DNA of 64,000 bases from Saprospiraceae bacterium (GTDB taxonomy: Bacteria > Bacteroidota > Bacteroidia > Chitinophagales > Saprospiraceae): assembly GCA_013001595.1 (NCBI GenBank), contig JABDMH010000008.1, positions 1 to 64,000 of the forward strand. Reading direction: 5' to 3'. The translations under genes and the position numbers were made by a program. Shown here in pieces: positions 29,401 through 38,515 of the stretch. Numbering within the stretch: position 1 is the stretch's first letter; every line of letters starts with the position of its first letter. The notes beneath the pieces were generated by a model. It did not search any database, had not been told where the DNA came from, and saw only the letters and a list, made by a program, of their open reading frames with translations.

Positions 29401-30003
29401 ACTCAGCATTTGATAGGATTCGTTGGCATGCTCCATCACGTAGAGGTCCAAATCTCCATCACGGTCATAGTCTAGAAAAGCAGCTTGCGTGGAATAATGA
29501 TCATCATCAATGCCATATTCTTTAGCAGACTCAGTGAAAGTCAGATCATGATTATTGACAAAAAGTAGATTTGTACGTTGTGGAGGATCGGCAAACCCAC
29601 CAACGCAGAGGTATATGTCCATCCAGCCATCGTTGTTAATGTCTATACACGACACACCGGTCACCCATCTCTGCGTATTTAAGCCAGCAGACATGGTTAT
29701 GTCCTTAAATTCAAGATTTCCTTGGTTGACGTAGAGCTTGGAGGATACCATATTTCCAGAAAAAAAGATGTCTTCCTTCCCATCATTGTTAAAATCAGCA
29801 ATACCAACACCAGCTCCAGTGTAGATGTAGGGAAAGTTGAAGTAGTGGATGGAATCTGATTCAGTTAGGGTATTGGCAAATGTGATTCCTGAGTCTGACG
29901 GTTCAACCAATTGGAAAAGAGGAGTCTTTGCGGGCTGACTACAAGCAAGCATGAGCACAATAACGTGGACCACCAGTAGTAAATGTAAGTGAAGAGGTCT
30001 CAT
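26476..30003 (-). CDS. CRTAC1-like FG-GAP/ASPIC lipoprotein, second copy
   Basis: 1175 residues. The signal ends MLAC21 (lipoprotein). FG-GAP/VCBS repeats with DxDxDG-type Ca loops fill residues 60-510 (IADFNNDGKEDIFF, DINNDGWMDIY, DYDRDGDLDLYV, ADFDNDGSNDIYI, ADLDNDGDLEITV). An ASPIC/UnbV domain lies at about 520-600 (IDLTGPQQNKDAIGSKVSLY ... HIGLGQIEKIDSIKITWPGG). A second propeller set runs from about 650 to 1150. This is the CRTAC1-like architecture, expanded in Bacteroidota and often beside SusCD. Its function is unknown; it may be a surface adhesin or glycan-handling scaffold. The start codon overlaps the upstream gene's stop by one base (TGATG), implying translational coupling. Confidence 0.9.
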   Translation of the reverse strand: MRPLHLHLLLVVHVIVLMLACSQPAKTPLFQLVEPSDSGITFANTLTESDSIHYFNFPYIYTGAGVGIADFNNDGKEDIFFSGNMVSSKLYVNQGNLEFKDITMSAGLNTQRWVTGVSCIDINNDGWMDIYLCVGGFADPPQRTNLLFVNNHDLTFTESAKEYGIDDDHYSTQAAFLDYDRDGDLDLYVMEHANESYQMLSKLYTHKDGRGPSTDRLFQNIGIEKNGHPLYRDVSDSAGILIEGYGLGLAILDVNDDDWPDIYVANDYLGSDLMYVNNRNGTFTNKLHDYFDQCSRNAMGIAVADINNDALQDIFILDMLPQDNERQKTMTSKMNYAHFRQTTERGFAPQFIRNTLQLNAGKNPNGEFHFQEIARFSGLHQTDWSWSPLIADFDNDGSNDIYITNGIRRDVTNHDFQEYTEQKDIFQEGSGQLSIPDFVKELMTLNSVNISNYLYKNMGSLTFKDVTKSSGLQRPSLSNGAAYADLDNDGDLEITVNNIDQPAFLYHNNTLPDENRHYIKIDLTGPQQNKDAIGSKVSLYLPNHTMKEVLLHPIHGYMSSIAAPLHIGLGQIEKIDSIKITWPGGQGQWFYHLPIDTLLQIEFSKQIEEKSISTDSFDQPALAEISDKWNISYQHTENRNNEFRYQPLLLQQYDNFGPGIAVSNPDQDGSRRIFLGGARGQASTIINIKDNSWSIDTLANSAYFEDMGALFFDSNGDGNEELYVVSGGSSIKYFSKGHYQDRLYVNDENGQLILDQGKLPIIESSGSCVVASDYDADGDLDLFVGGRLVPGKYPQSPNNYLLINESGLFVDKTDEVAPNLRNIGMVTAALWTDFDNDYDHDLLLVGEWMAPTLLENVAGKLTEFHSETLNQYPGWWNSVAGGDFDRDGDIDYVAGNLGLNSSWKASHEKPLRMYVGDFDENATVDAIFSRYIGDIEYPIAPRGALIEQIEVLKYKFPSYQSFAESDMTAILNVVHTEHMEIFEASHMQSSIIENLGNGTFQVKALPSEVQLSPVYGIHITDVDADGYLDIATIGNSRQTEVISGWHNAQKGLLLKGDGNGHFTGVSSMESGFFVKGEGRGLVGFPHQGHWLILAGRNNDRMAIYQTQSPGRIRSDFLPDEDFALLYDRDGRMQKIERYYGQGFLSQSSNSIAKLPFQDSLTYYQGASKVRIIANN

Positions 30004-33000
30004 CAGAATGGGTTCTTATTGTTGGTCGAGTTAAGCATGAAAGATTGAATCGAATCATTGTTGCAGCCAACCACCACAGTATAATTATCACCAACCTGCA
30101 CTCTGACCAGGCTTTTGACATCCTTGGGAATCATAAAGCCACTGGCCGCTGGTGAGAGCGAAGTGAAAGAACCATTGCCATCACCTAGTAGAACTAAACC
30201 CAAACTGGCATCGTTGCGTACGGTTTCAACTTCACTACCATACATATTTCCTCCCAGTATGAGATCGAGATTATTGTCATGGTCGATGTCTTTAATCAAA
30301 ATTCCATTGACAGCAGAAAATTGTGCCTCAGCGGGCAAAGAGTGATGTAGAAAATCACCACCGCCTACATTTTCTAAATAGATGCTATTAAAAGTATATG
30401 CCTTGTGGTGAAGGGAATTTTTTAAATCGATTTCACTGTAAATCTCGGTAAGTGATGCTGATGCAAAAGCTGTGTAGGAGGGAAACTCCTTTTTTATGAT
30501 GGGCATTTGTTCTGCCGAACACTGACGACCCCTGAGGGGAAATAGCTCGCCATTGTCAAAATAACCCAGCACAATATCGATGGATCCATTGTCATCAAAA
30601 TCATGTGCGAAAACTTGAAAAGGTTCGGTTAAGGAAGCTTTGTATTTATAATTGGTCCCTAGATTGCCCATTACGTAGTCTAGATCGCCGTCACTATCCA
30701 TATCTGCTTGAGCCAGGGAATACCACCATCCATGGGTGCTATCTAGGGATGCATTTACTTGTCTATGCCATTTGCCTTCTACATTTTCTAGAATAGTAAT
30801 GGGCATCCATTCACCCACCAACATGAGATCTTGATCTGAGTCACCATCAAAATCGGTCCATTGTGCATCCGTCACCATACCGATTTCGATAAGGTCCGGT
30901 GCAATTTGGCTGGTGATATCTTCATAAGTGTGTCCGTTATTAATCAATATTTGCGAAGAAACGGGAAAAGGATATTTCCCTGGAGTTTGTCTCCCTCCGA
31001 TAAATAGATCAATATCTCCATCTCCGTCTATATCATCGGGCCGAACAATTGAGCTACTAAGAAATCTTTTAGGCAACACACTTTGGTCCCGTTTGAAGTT
31101 TCCATTTCCATCATTCAGATACATCCGATCCTCAAGCATGGTTATGTTGTCTTGATCATTCCCTCCACTTGCCACATAGAGATCTAAATCTCCATCCAGG
31201 TCAAAGTCAAAAAATGCAGCACCCATGTCTTCGTATTTGGCGTCTGCTGACCAAGGATTATGACGCTGTACGAAAGCACCATCTTTAGTTTGTAAAAAGA
31301 GTGCTCCCGATTGGTTCTGGGCGCCACCGATGTATAGATCATCGAATCCATCGGCATTGACATCTCCAACGGTTAAGTATGGACCTAGTCTGGAATACCT
31401 GTGTGGGAGCAGTACCTCTTTCTCAAAATCATTAAAACTGTTCTCCTGATGTTGCCAATTTAGTGAGGTGTATCTTTTGAAAAAGGGCTTATGCGGTTGT
31501 CGATTTGGTTGCCTATTGGCAACAGATGTTTGCTGAACGATTTCAATGGTTTGATCAGCAGACACATCAGTAAGCACTTGGATACTCCCATTAGGCCAGG
31601 TAACCACCACCGAGTCAACCACTGAGGAAGAACCCAAACCAAAATGCAGCATGGGTGCTACCGATGATTGAAATCCCCGGCTGGTTTGTATGTGTTGAAA
31701 TTGCTGAAGTTGTCCGCAAGAGATCCTGGCTTTAGCACCGATGCCAAAGATATTGTCAATTGTTCCCCGCAGTTTAATTTGTAAAAAATGTGCATACTCC
31801 TGCGCACTGTTTTCGTAGATACGAGCTTGATCATCTATATTATTCAGTACCACTTCAAGATCGCCATCACCATCCAGGTCGGCATAGGCAGCTCCTGTAG
31901 AAAATCCTTCATGGTCTAAACCCCAGTTTGATGTAACATTTTCAAATAGATAAGATCCTGAATTTCTAAATAGAAAATTCATCATTTTTTGTGAAGGTAG
32001 ATTATTGACTATGTGCATAGGATTGTCACGTGGATCTATGTTCTTTTGTTGTAGATCATAGCGCAGGTCTTTATACTGAATATCTCTCCTTATCCCATTG
32101 CTGACAAAAAGGTCTTTCCAGCCATCATTATCAAAATCGGCAAAGAGTGGCCCCCAGCTCCAGTCCGTCTCCGCAACACCTGAATATTCGGCAATTTCAC
32201 TAAAGAATGCTACTCCTCGATTGAGCTGCAGTGTGTTTTGCATATATTGGTAGTGATATCCTCCGTCTACCATTTTTCGAAAACGTTCTACATCCATACT
32301 TGCCATCAATGCTTTCTTGCGGTAGTTGTCGGCAGATTGCATGTCGCACACCATTAGATCCACCCAGCCATCGTTATTGAAATCAGCTGCATCAGAACCC
32401 ATGCTACTAAAAGAAGTATGCGGCATTAGATCTTTGAGTCGATTGACAAAAGTTCCGTTTTGCTGATTGACATAAAGGAAATCTGGTTCGAAAAAATCAC
32501 TGGCTGCGTAGATGTCTGGATATCCATCGCCATTAAAATCTGCAATGGCCGCACTAAGACCGAATGCAAAATGATCAATGCCTGCGGCTTTGCTCACATC
32601 TTCGAAATGTCCATTTCCTTGATTAAGGTATAGCTTATCTCGTTCTTCATCGGAGGGATTGTCTATGGTAAAAAGGGCCTCTTGATTTTCGAAAAATCGC
32701 TTCGAATGATTGACCAGATACATATCTAGATCACCATCTAAATCGAAGTCAAAAAAGTAGGACTGAACAGAATATCCATTGTCATTGAGTCCAAAAGCTT
32801 TAGCTTGCTCTTGAAATTTTCCATTTTGAAGATTGACATAGAGAAGGTTGTGTCGGTAGGAGCCCATTCCAGATCTGCAGACATAAATATCTAGCCACCC
32901 ATCATTATTGATGTCAACCATGGTTACACCAGTTGTCCAGAGGTTACTACTAAGTATGCCACACTTGGTGGTAACGTCATCAAATGACAAGTTGCCCAGA

Positions 33001-33302
33001 TTTTTATAAAGACGATCTCCAACCATATTCCCAGTAAAGAAGATATCGGGCAAATCATCATTGTCCAGATCTCCAATAGCTACACCACCACCATTGTAGT
33101 AGTATGGGTATAAAACGATATTTGCTTCTTTTGTCTCTTTAAGCTCGTTCTTGAAGGTAATACCGGTCTTTTGTTCGTGAATCTCGTTGAAGAGATGATT
33201 TTTTTGGAAAGTCGAAGAATCCTTGACTTGGCAACTAGCTAGCCACAGGGCCATTATGGATGGTAGAAAAAAGATTGCAGATTTCCTTGATGTGCTTAAC
33301 AT
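30003..33302 (-). CDS. CRTAC1-like FG-GAP/ASPIC lipoprotein, first copy
   Basis: 1099 residues with the same domain order as its downstream neighbour: a lipoprotein signal ending LASC24, N-terminal FG-GAP repeats (IGDLDNDDLPDIFF, DINNDGWLDIYV, FDFDLDGDLDMYLV, ADFDNDGWKDLFV, ADLDGDGDLEVVL), an ASPIC/UnbV block (IKLRGTIDNIFGIGAKARISC ... HFGLGSSSVVDSVVVTWPNG) and a second propeller set. Shared segments such as TDWSWGPLFADFDNDGWKD mark the two genes as tandem paralogues, though they are well diverged. No T9SS sorting tail is present, so lipid anchoring is the likely surface attachment. It starts 159 bases beyond the SusD stop, behind a terminator-like structure, so it may be expressed by read-through or from its own weak promoter. 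Confidence 0.9.
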   Translation of the reverse strand: MLSTSRKSAIFFLPSIMALWLASCQVKDSSTFQKNHLFNEIHEQKTGITFKNELKETKEANIVLYPYYYNGGGVAIGDLDNDDLPDIFFTGNMVGDRLYKNLGNLSFDDVTTKCGILSSNLWTTGVTMVDINNDGWLDIYVCRSGMGSYRHNLLYVNLQNGKFQEQAKAFGLNDNGYSVQSYFFDFDLDGDLDMYLVNHSKRFFENQEALFTIDNPSDEERDKLYLNQGNGHFEDVSKAAGIDHFAFGLSAAIADFNGDGYPDIYAASDFFEPDFLYVNQQNGTFVNRLKDLMPHTSFSSMGSDAADFNNDGWVDLMVCDMQSADNYRKKALMASMDVERFRKMVDGGYHYQYMQNTLQLNRGVAFFSEIAEYSGVAETDWSWGPLFADFDNDGWKDLFVSNGIRRDIQYKDLRYDLQQKNIDPRDNPMHIVNNLPSQKMMNFLFRNSGSYLFENVTSNWGLDHEGFSTGAAYADLDGDGDLEVVLNNIDDQARIYENSAQEYAHFLQIKLRGTIDNIFGIGAKARISCGQLQQFQHIQTSRGFQSSVAPMLHFGLGSSSVVDSVVVTWPNGSIQVLTDVSADQTIEIVQQTSVANRQPNRQPHKPFFKRYTSLNWQHQENSFNDFEKEVLLPHRYSRLGPYLTVGDVNADGFDDLYIGGAQNQSGALFLQTKDGAFVQRHNPWSADAKYEDMGAAFFDFDLDGDLDLYVASGGNDQDNITMLEDRMYLNDGNGNFKRDQSVLPKRFLSSSIVRPDDIDGDGDIDLFIGGRQTPGKYPFPVSSQILINNGHTYEDITSQIAPDLIEIGMVTDAQWTDFDGDSDQDLMLVGEWMPITILENVEGKWHRQVNASLDSTHGWWYSLAQADMDSDGDLDYVMGNLGTNYKYKASLTEPFQVFAHDFDDNGSIDIVLGYFDNGELFPLRGRQCSAEQMPIIKKEFPSYTAFASASLTEIYSEIDLKNSLHHKAYTFNSIYLENVGGGDFLHHSLPAEAQFSAVNGILIKDIDHDNNLDLILGGNMYGSEVETVRNDASLGLVLLGDGNGSFTSLSPAASGFMIPKDVKSLVRVQVGDNYTVVVGCNNDSIQSFMLNSTNNKNPF

Positions 33303-33382
33303 GATCCTATAGAATTAAATATAGATCAATATTTCTGCTTGTACTGAGGTAAAATAAACTTTCATATGCTGAACACACCATC

Positions 33383-33409
33383 TTTGTCCGCACCGTCAGT
33401 ACGGACAAA
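33383..33409 (-). other. second hairpin adjoining the SusD terminator
   Basis: TTTGTCCG (33383-33390) and CGGACAAA (33402-33409) form an 8-base stem with an 11-base loop. It directly follows, and slightly overlaps, the T-run of the terminator hairpin on the transcribed strand. It may stabilise the 3' end or modulate read-through into the tandem ASPIC genes. Confidence 0.5.
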
Positions 33410-33437
33410 AAAAGCCCAACCAAGTAGGCTGGGCTTT
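33404..33437 (-). terminator. intrinsic terminator after susD
   Basis: On the minus strand, AAAGCCCA and TGGGCTTT form an 8-base stem (33411-33437 with loop) followed by seven T residues (33404-33410). It starts 24 bases after the SusD stop codon, so it fits a terminator or attenuator between SusCD and the downstream ASPIC genes. Confidence 0.8.
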
Positions 33438-33460
33438 CATAAAGAATGGTTCTTGCAAAT

Positions 33461-34951
33461 TTAATTTGGATACTGGGTCAGATTTTCCATTAGATCCAAT
33501 TCAGCATTTGGTACTGGCCAATACTCATGACGGCCCACGACATATCCCAGAGGCCCTAAGACTTCAGCGGCAAGGCCCCATCGTTGCAGGTCATAGAATC
33601 GCTGTCCTTCGAAAACTAATTCACGTCTCCTTTCCTCTCGGATCGATTGACGCAATGCATCTTGACCGGTCTCCGTAAATTCCGGAGCTTGTGCTCTACG
33701 ACGTATCATATTAACAAGTTCAAGTGCTTCCGCAGAGTTACCGAGTTCATTTTGGGCTTCGGCCAAGTTCAATAGTACCTCGGCATAGCGCAGGATGATA
33801 AAATTAACGTCAAAGCTATTGGCTTGTGTCATGTTCTTACCTTCTGGTAGCCACTTTCGCGTGTTGGCACCATTGAAATAACTTGAATTCATATTTCCAG
33901 AAGGAAATTGTTCACGAATGCCGTCGCCATTAGTATCTATCGAGTCGGGCGGGTTGGCGTCAACCACAAGAACACTGGCTTTTCGTCTTATATCACCTTC
34001 CTCAAACTGCTGATAGGATCCGGGACTAGGAGAATACCAATTGGCCCATCCTATTACAGGACTCCAGTGAATACTGTAAAAGTTTTCTGAACTGGCACCC
34101 CAGAAACCAGGTGCCTGTGCCACAGATTGATACTCCAAAATGGACTCAACACTGTTTTCATTATTGCCATTGAATAGAGTGATATACTCTTCTGAGGGAA
34201 CGAGCTGATACGTCCCTTGATTGACTACAGCCATGGAGGCATTAACAGATTCCTGCCACTTATTTTGGTACATGTAAATCCTTCCAAGTAGGGCGTTTGC
34301 AGCACCTTTGGTGGCCCGCCCAACTGGGTCTCCAGCTTCAATCGGAAGGACAGCAGCAGCATCTATCAGATCCTGTTCCATTTGAGCATAAATTGTATTC
34401 TTATCGGTCCTGGCCAATTCATTGTATTCTTCTCTACTCAGCACAGACGTCACAAAAGGAACATCTCCAAATGCATTGACGAGATTATGATAGAATAAGG
34501 CCCGTAAGAATTTGGCCTCTCCAGCAAATCTCGCCTTTAGACTTTCGTCCATTTCGATATCGGGTAATTTCTCGAGGAGGATGTTCGCCCTGAAGACACC
34601 CTTATAGCCATCGTACCAGCGCGCCGTAGAAAAAGGATTACTCGGTTCCCAGCGATAGTCACTCCCTGCCCGAAAGTATGTCCCGTAGTCTCCATTATCA
34701 CCGGTGAGTTCATTAATGTCATCACTGATGGCATCACCCAAAAGTACAATGGCCTCTCTGTACAGACCTTTCTGACTAATGATGTCGTAAACAGCTGTCA
34801 AAGCTTGCTCCGCGTGCGTTTCATTTAGGAAGAAATTGGCATCCACCACGCCATTCTTAAATTCCTTGGTCACAAATTCTTCTCCACAAAAGACGAAGAC
34901 CATAGCCACAAGGCTAAGGACTAAGAGTTTTAAATTTGATTTATAATGCAT
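33461..34951 (-). CDS. susD: SusD/RagB-family glycan-binding lipoprotein
   Basis: About 496 residues from the ATG at 34951 (MHYKSNLKLLVLSLVAMVFVFC), where the lipobox Cys22 follows the hydrophobic run; the ATG at 34957 is an alternative, and the far upstream one at 34999 would overlap susC. The family pattern is clear: NETHAEQALTAVYDIISQ, a TPR-like helical core (AKFLRALFYHNLVNAFGDVPFV, ATKGAANALLGRIYMYQNKW) and the C-terminal NFIILRYAEVLLNLAEAQNELG ... IREERRRELVFEGQRFYDLQRW. SusD lids the SusC barrel at the cell surface and presents the ligand. It begins about 20-25 bases after susC, and a terminator follows it. Confidence 0.95.
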   Translation of the reverse strand: MHYKSNLKLLVLSLVAMVFVFCGEEFVTKEFKNGVVDANFFLNETHAEQALTAVYDIISQKGLYREAIVLLGDAISDDINELTGDNGDYGTYFRAGSDYRWEPSNPFSTARWYDGYKGVFRANILLEKLPDIEMDESLKARFAGEAKFLRALFYHNLVNAFGDVPFVTSVLSREEYNELARTDKNTIYAQMEQDLIDAAAVLPIEAGDPVGRATKGAANALLGRIYMYQNKWQESVNASMAVVNQGTYQLVPSEEYITLFNGNNENSVESILEYQSVAQAPGFWGASSENFYSIHWSPVIGWANWYSPSPGSYQQFEEGDIRRKASVLVVDANPPDSIDTNGDGIREQFPSGNMNSSYFNGANTRKWLPEGKNMTQANSFDVNFIILRYAEVLLNLAEAQNELGNSAEALELVNMIRRRAQAPEFTETGQDALRQSIREERRRELVFEGQRFYDLQRWGLAAEVLGPLGYVVGRHEYWPVPNAELDLMENLTQYPN

Positions 34952-34976
34952 GATCATTCTTTTAAATCTTTTTAAA

Positions 34977-37900
34977 TTAAAATCCAACATTAAGGCCAAA
35001 GGACCATGATCTCACCTGTGGGTAGAGATCTTGATAAATGCCTGCAACGGCACTATTACCTTGATCAAAACCAACTTCTGGATCTATGCCCGTGAATTTG
35101 GTTAAAACAAATACATTTTGGCCGGACACGTAAAAACGGGCATTCGTCAATCCTATCGATTGAAGTACCGATTGAGGAAGGTTATATCCCAGTTGAAGTG
35201 TACGGAGTCTTAGGTAAGATCCATCTTCAACCAAGTGATCTGCCAATGTGATGTTTTGATTGGGGTCTTGAACGTTGGGTCTGGGTATGCTGTTACTTGA
35301 CCCTGCTCCATTCCATGCATTAACCACCGAAACGCTCTTATTGTATGCTCGTCCCGATGCCTCTAACTGAGAGCGCGCTACGTTAAATATATCATTACCA
35401 GATACACCAAAGAACTGGAAGTTCATATCAAGCTGCCCATAGCGAAGGTTACCTCCAAATCCATAGGTGAAAGAGGGAATCGGACTACCTACTATTTCCT
35501 TGTCGTTGTTGTCAACTTTCCCATCTCCATTTAAGTCCTTCCATTTCCAGTCTCCAGGTGCGGTACCTGCGTTTTGGTATGGTGTTCCGGGTTCCCCGTC
35601 GATGGCATTAGCGGCATCAACTTCAGCTTGTGTTTGAAACAACCCGTCAGATCGTCTTGCCAAGAAGACACCCAAGGGTTCTCCGGGACGAATGACAACC
35701 GTCGCTCCTGCTCCTGAATAGCTGAAAGCCACGATTTCCTCCAAGCCCCCTAAATCCACGACTTCACTGTTCATCGTCGAGAGGTTGGCATTAAAATCAT
35801 ATTGGAATTTACCGATGGCATTTTGATACCCTGCTCCAAACTCAAGGCCACTGTTAACCACTTCACCCACATTTTGTACCGTAGTCCCTAGGCCCGAGAC
35901 ACCCGGTAGTGGAAGAACCAGTAACATATCTGTTCTGGAGCGGTTGAAGTACTCGGCACTAAGTGTCAGTCGGCCATCGAGAAATCCCGCATCAAATCCG
36001 AAGTTATATTCAGTTGCTGTTTCCCATCGAACATCGGGATTGGCTAAATCCTCTAGGGCTGCACCCAGCGATGACGTTGCTGTTTGATTCCCAAAGCCAT
36101 AGTCAAAGTCTGTGCTTAATCTCGCTAGATAGCGGAAGTTACCGATGGCATCAGAGCCAACCTGTCCCCAACCCCCACGGACCTTCAGGTCTGTGAGGAA
36201 ACCGGGTGTGAAAAAATCTTCTTGGGATATTCTCCATCCAACCGTGAAGGATGGGAACACACCAAACTTGTTGGCGGGACCAAATTTTGAAGAACCATCC
36301 CTTCGAACGGCTGCAGTCAGAAGGTACTTGTTGTCATAGTCGTAGGATATCCTGCCAAATATCGAAGCCAGCGATTCCTCAGAGCTGCTGCTCGTGGTAT
36401 TCAATTGGGCTGCACCGTTGACGATCTCCGTAAAAACGTTGGTCGTATAGGCCGCAGTAGCATTAAAGCCACTACCTTCAAACTCCTGGGCGGAAGTACC
36501 AGCCGTTAGGACAAAATTGTGGTCACCTACACTCTTGGCGTAAGTGAGTATGTTTTCCCAAGACCAGAATAATGAGTTTGATCGTGATTGGTTGATCGAA
36601 GATAGTCCACCTGAATTTAGCAGCCCTTCTTCCCATATCGGCGTATATGAATAGTTGTTATCGGTTTGAATATCTGCTGAAAATGAGGTCCTTAGCGTAA
36701 GACCCTTAATCGGGGATATATCGATATAGACATTGCCTAAAATTCGATCAGTACTATTGTCACGAGTAGGAAGCATGTATTGTGAATGCAGGTTGCGTCG
36801 TCGTTCCAGTCGGGTATCGGTAGGTCCGGCATAGCCTGAGGTCGAAGTTTCATCGAATATCGGTTGCGTGGGTAGCGCTTGATATACATTCGTAAATGCA
36901 CCGTGGATGAATGTACGATTACCAGCATTGTTGTCAAAACGCGAACCGCGGCTGTAGGTCAGACTATTTCCAATTTTCACGCCCTTGGTGATGGTGTTGT
37001 CCGTATTGGCTCGAAAAGAAAACCTGCGCTGAAAAGTCTCCATCATGATGCCATCATTGTCGAAGTAATTGAAGGACACGTAGTATTTGTGTGCTTCTGA
37101 GCCACCAGAAACTGCCAATTGATGGTCCGTAATGAAGCCATTAGTGACGATTTCATCCATGTAGTTCACTCCTTCACCAAGAGATGCAGGATTAGGAAAT
37201 GGAGCCTCTTCACCAGCAGCAGTAAAGGCCCTATTCATATTCTCGGCAAATTCAGTAGCGTTCATCGGCCGTGGAATATTACTTACAGGTTCTTGTACTC
37301 CCACGTATGCATTGTAGGTCACTGACGGTTTACCAACCTTTCCGCGTTTGGTAGTGATTAGTACAACCCCATTGGCAGCCCGAGCACCATAGATGGCAGT
37401 CGATGCCGCATCTTTAAGGATGTCAATGGTTTCGATATCATTAGGATTGATGGTTACTAGCGGGTTTGAGTTCTCATTGTTACCAGCACCCACAATGACT
37501 CCATCGATCACATAAAGGGGGTTACTGTTGTTGATTGAGCCAGCTCCACGGATTCTTACAAAGACACCACCTCCAGGCTGACCACCGTTGGTGGTCACAT
37601 ATACACCGGGTACTTTACCTTGTAGTGCCGCATCAAAACTTGGAGTGGCTACTTTACTAATTTCCTCGGCACCCACGGAGACAATTGACCCGCTCACATT
37701 GCTTTTCTTTTGTGTGCCATAACCTACCACTACTACTTCATCTAATGCAGCTATATCTTCATCCATCTGCACAGATAAACTGGTACGACCCTCCAGTTGC
37801 ACTTCTTGTGTGCGGTATCCCGTGTAGGAAATTTCTATAATACCATTGACGTCAGGCACATCAAGACTAAAAGCACCGGATATGTCCGTAGCTGTTCCGA

Positions 37901-38066
37901 TGGAAGTCCCTTTCATAGACACAGTAGCACCGATCAGAGGTTCCCCCGCCTGGTCAGTAACGGTGCCTGAGATCTGAGTTTGTGCCTGCAAGCTCGCAAA
38001 GCCGGCAAACAGGATAAACATGCCCATGAGCCGTGCTATCCCTTTTTGTAAGTTAAGGTTTCTCAT
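34977..38066 (-). CDS. susC: SusC/RagA-family TonB-dependent outer-membrane transporter
   Basis: 1029 residues, a usual SusC length. It has a signal peptide (1-28, ASLQAQ), a CarboxypepD-regulatory-like domain (about 30-110, ISGTVTDQAGEPLIGATVSMKG), a TonB-box-like LDEVVVVGYGTQKK, and a plug domain (about 120-225, GVYVTTNGGQPGGGVFVRIRG, NPLYVIDGV, ILKDAASTAIYGARAANGVVLITTKRG). A long beta-barrel ends in aromatic LNVGF. It imports oligosaccharides with TonB energy. Paired with susD downstream; a divergent AraC-type regulator starts about 450-540 bases upstream. No extracytoplasmic-sigma/anti-sigma pair is present here, so regulation through the AraC protein is the likeliest route. Confidence 0.96.
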   Translation of the reverse strand: MRNLNLQKGIARLMGMFILFAGFASLQAQTQISGTVTDQAGEPLIGATVSMKGTSIGTATDISGAFSLDVPDVNGIIEISYTGYRTQEVQLEGRTSLSVQMDEDIAALDEVVVVGYGTQKKSNVSGSIVSVGAEEISKVATPSFDAALQGKVPGVYVTTNGGQPGGGVFVRIRGAGSINNSNPLYVIDGVIVGAGNNENSNPLVTINPNDIETIDILKDAASTAIYGARAANGVVLITTKRGKVGKPSVTYNAYVGVQEPVSNIPRPMNATEFAENMNRAFTAAGEEAPFPNPASLGEGVNYMDEIVTNGFITDHQLAVSGGSEAHKYYVSFNYFDNDGIMMETFQRRFSFRANTDNTITKGVKIGNSLTYSRGSRFDNNAGNRTFIHGAFTNVYQALPTQPIFDETSTSGYAGPTDTRLERRRNLHSQYMLPTRDNSTDRILGNVYIDISPIKGLTLRTSFSADIQTDNNYSYTPIWEEGLLNSGGLSSINQSRSNSLFWSWENILTYAKSVGDHNFVLTAGTSAQEFEGSGFNATAAYTTNVFTEIVNGAAQLNTTSSSSEESLASIFGRISYDYDNKYLLTAAVRRDGSSKFGPANKFGVFPSFTVGWRISQEDFFTPGFLTDLKVRGGWGQVGSDAIGNFRYLARLSTDFDYGFGNQTATSSLGAALEDLANPDVRWETATEYNFGFDAGFLDGRLTLSAEYFNRSRTDMLLVLPLPGVSGLGTTVQNVGEVVNSGLEFGAGYQNAIGKFQYDFNANLSTMNSEVVDLGGLEEIVAFSYSGAGATVVIRPGEPLGVFLARRSDGLFQTQAEVDAANAIDGEPGTPYQNAGTAPGDWKWKDLNGDGKVDNNDKEIVGSPIPSFTYGFGGNLRYGQLDMNFQFFGVSGNDIFNVARSQLEASGRAYNKSVSVVNAWNGAGSSNSIPRPNVQDPNQNITLADHLVEDGSYLRLRTLQLGYNLPQSVLQSIGLTNARFYVSGQNVFVLTKFTGIDPEVGFDQGNSAVAGIYQDLYPQVRSWSFGLNVGF

Positions 38067-38515
38067 AAACGTTCGCTATTTGGTTTTTAACAATTGATAT
38101 GAAATATTTTGTTGAATAAGTTTTGCAAGCATTCGCAACCTCTCAACCTGAGATCCACTGAAAATAGTATATATTTTATAATAGTGGCCCACAGGTTGTA
38201 CTAATATTATGGTAGGACGCAATTTCCAGTATCTTATTTGCCTGATCCTTCATATTTATACTATTTATTTTGAGATACTGATATTGCCATGATCTTCAGG
38301 GGTAGTCCTTACTTCATGAATATTTGGAGGTATGATCTCGAATATCACCAAGTTCTCAACAAGGAGTGTTGCAGACTGCTTTGACCTTTTCAGCCTCCAT
38401 CTACCAAAGTTTACCTTTCTAGATTGCATTGATGTCAGCAAACATAGCTTGTTTCGGCCTTTACTACTACCATTTTACTTGATAATACTGATGCTTTTTT
38501 TGCCTTTGAATATGC
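38067..38515. other. divergent regulatory region between susC and the AraC-type gene
   Basis: About 450 bases (540 if the regulator uses its TTG start), AT-rich, with no gene. CAGTATCT (38227-38234) and AGATACTG (38273-38280) form an inverted pair 38 bases apart, a candidate regulator-binding arrangement. Near-consensus -7 boxes are present (for example TATTTTG at 38266-38272), but no exact TTTG-N18-TAnnTTTG match was found for either gene. Confidence 0.45.
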
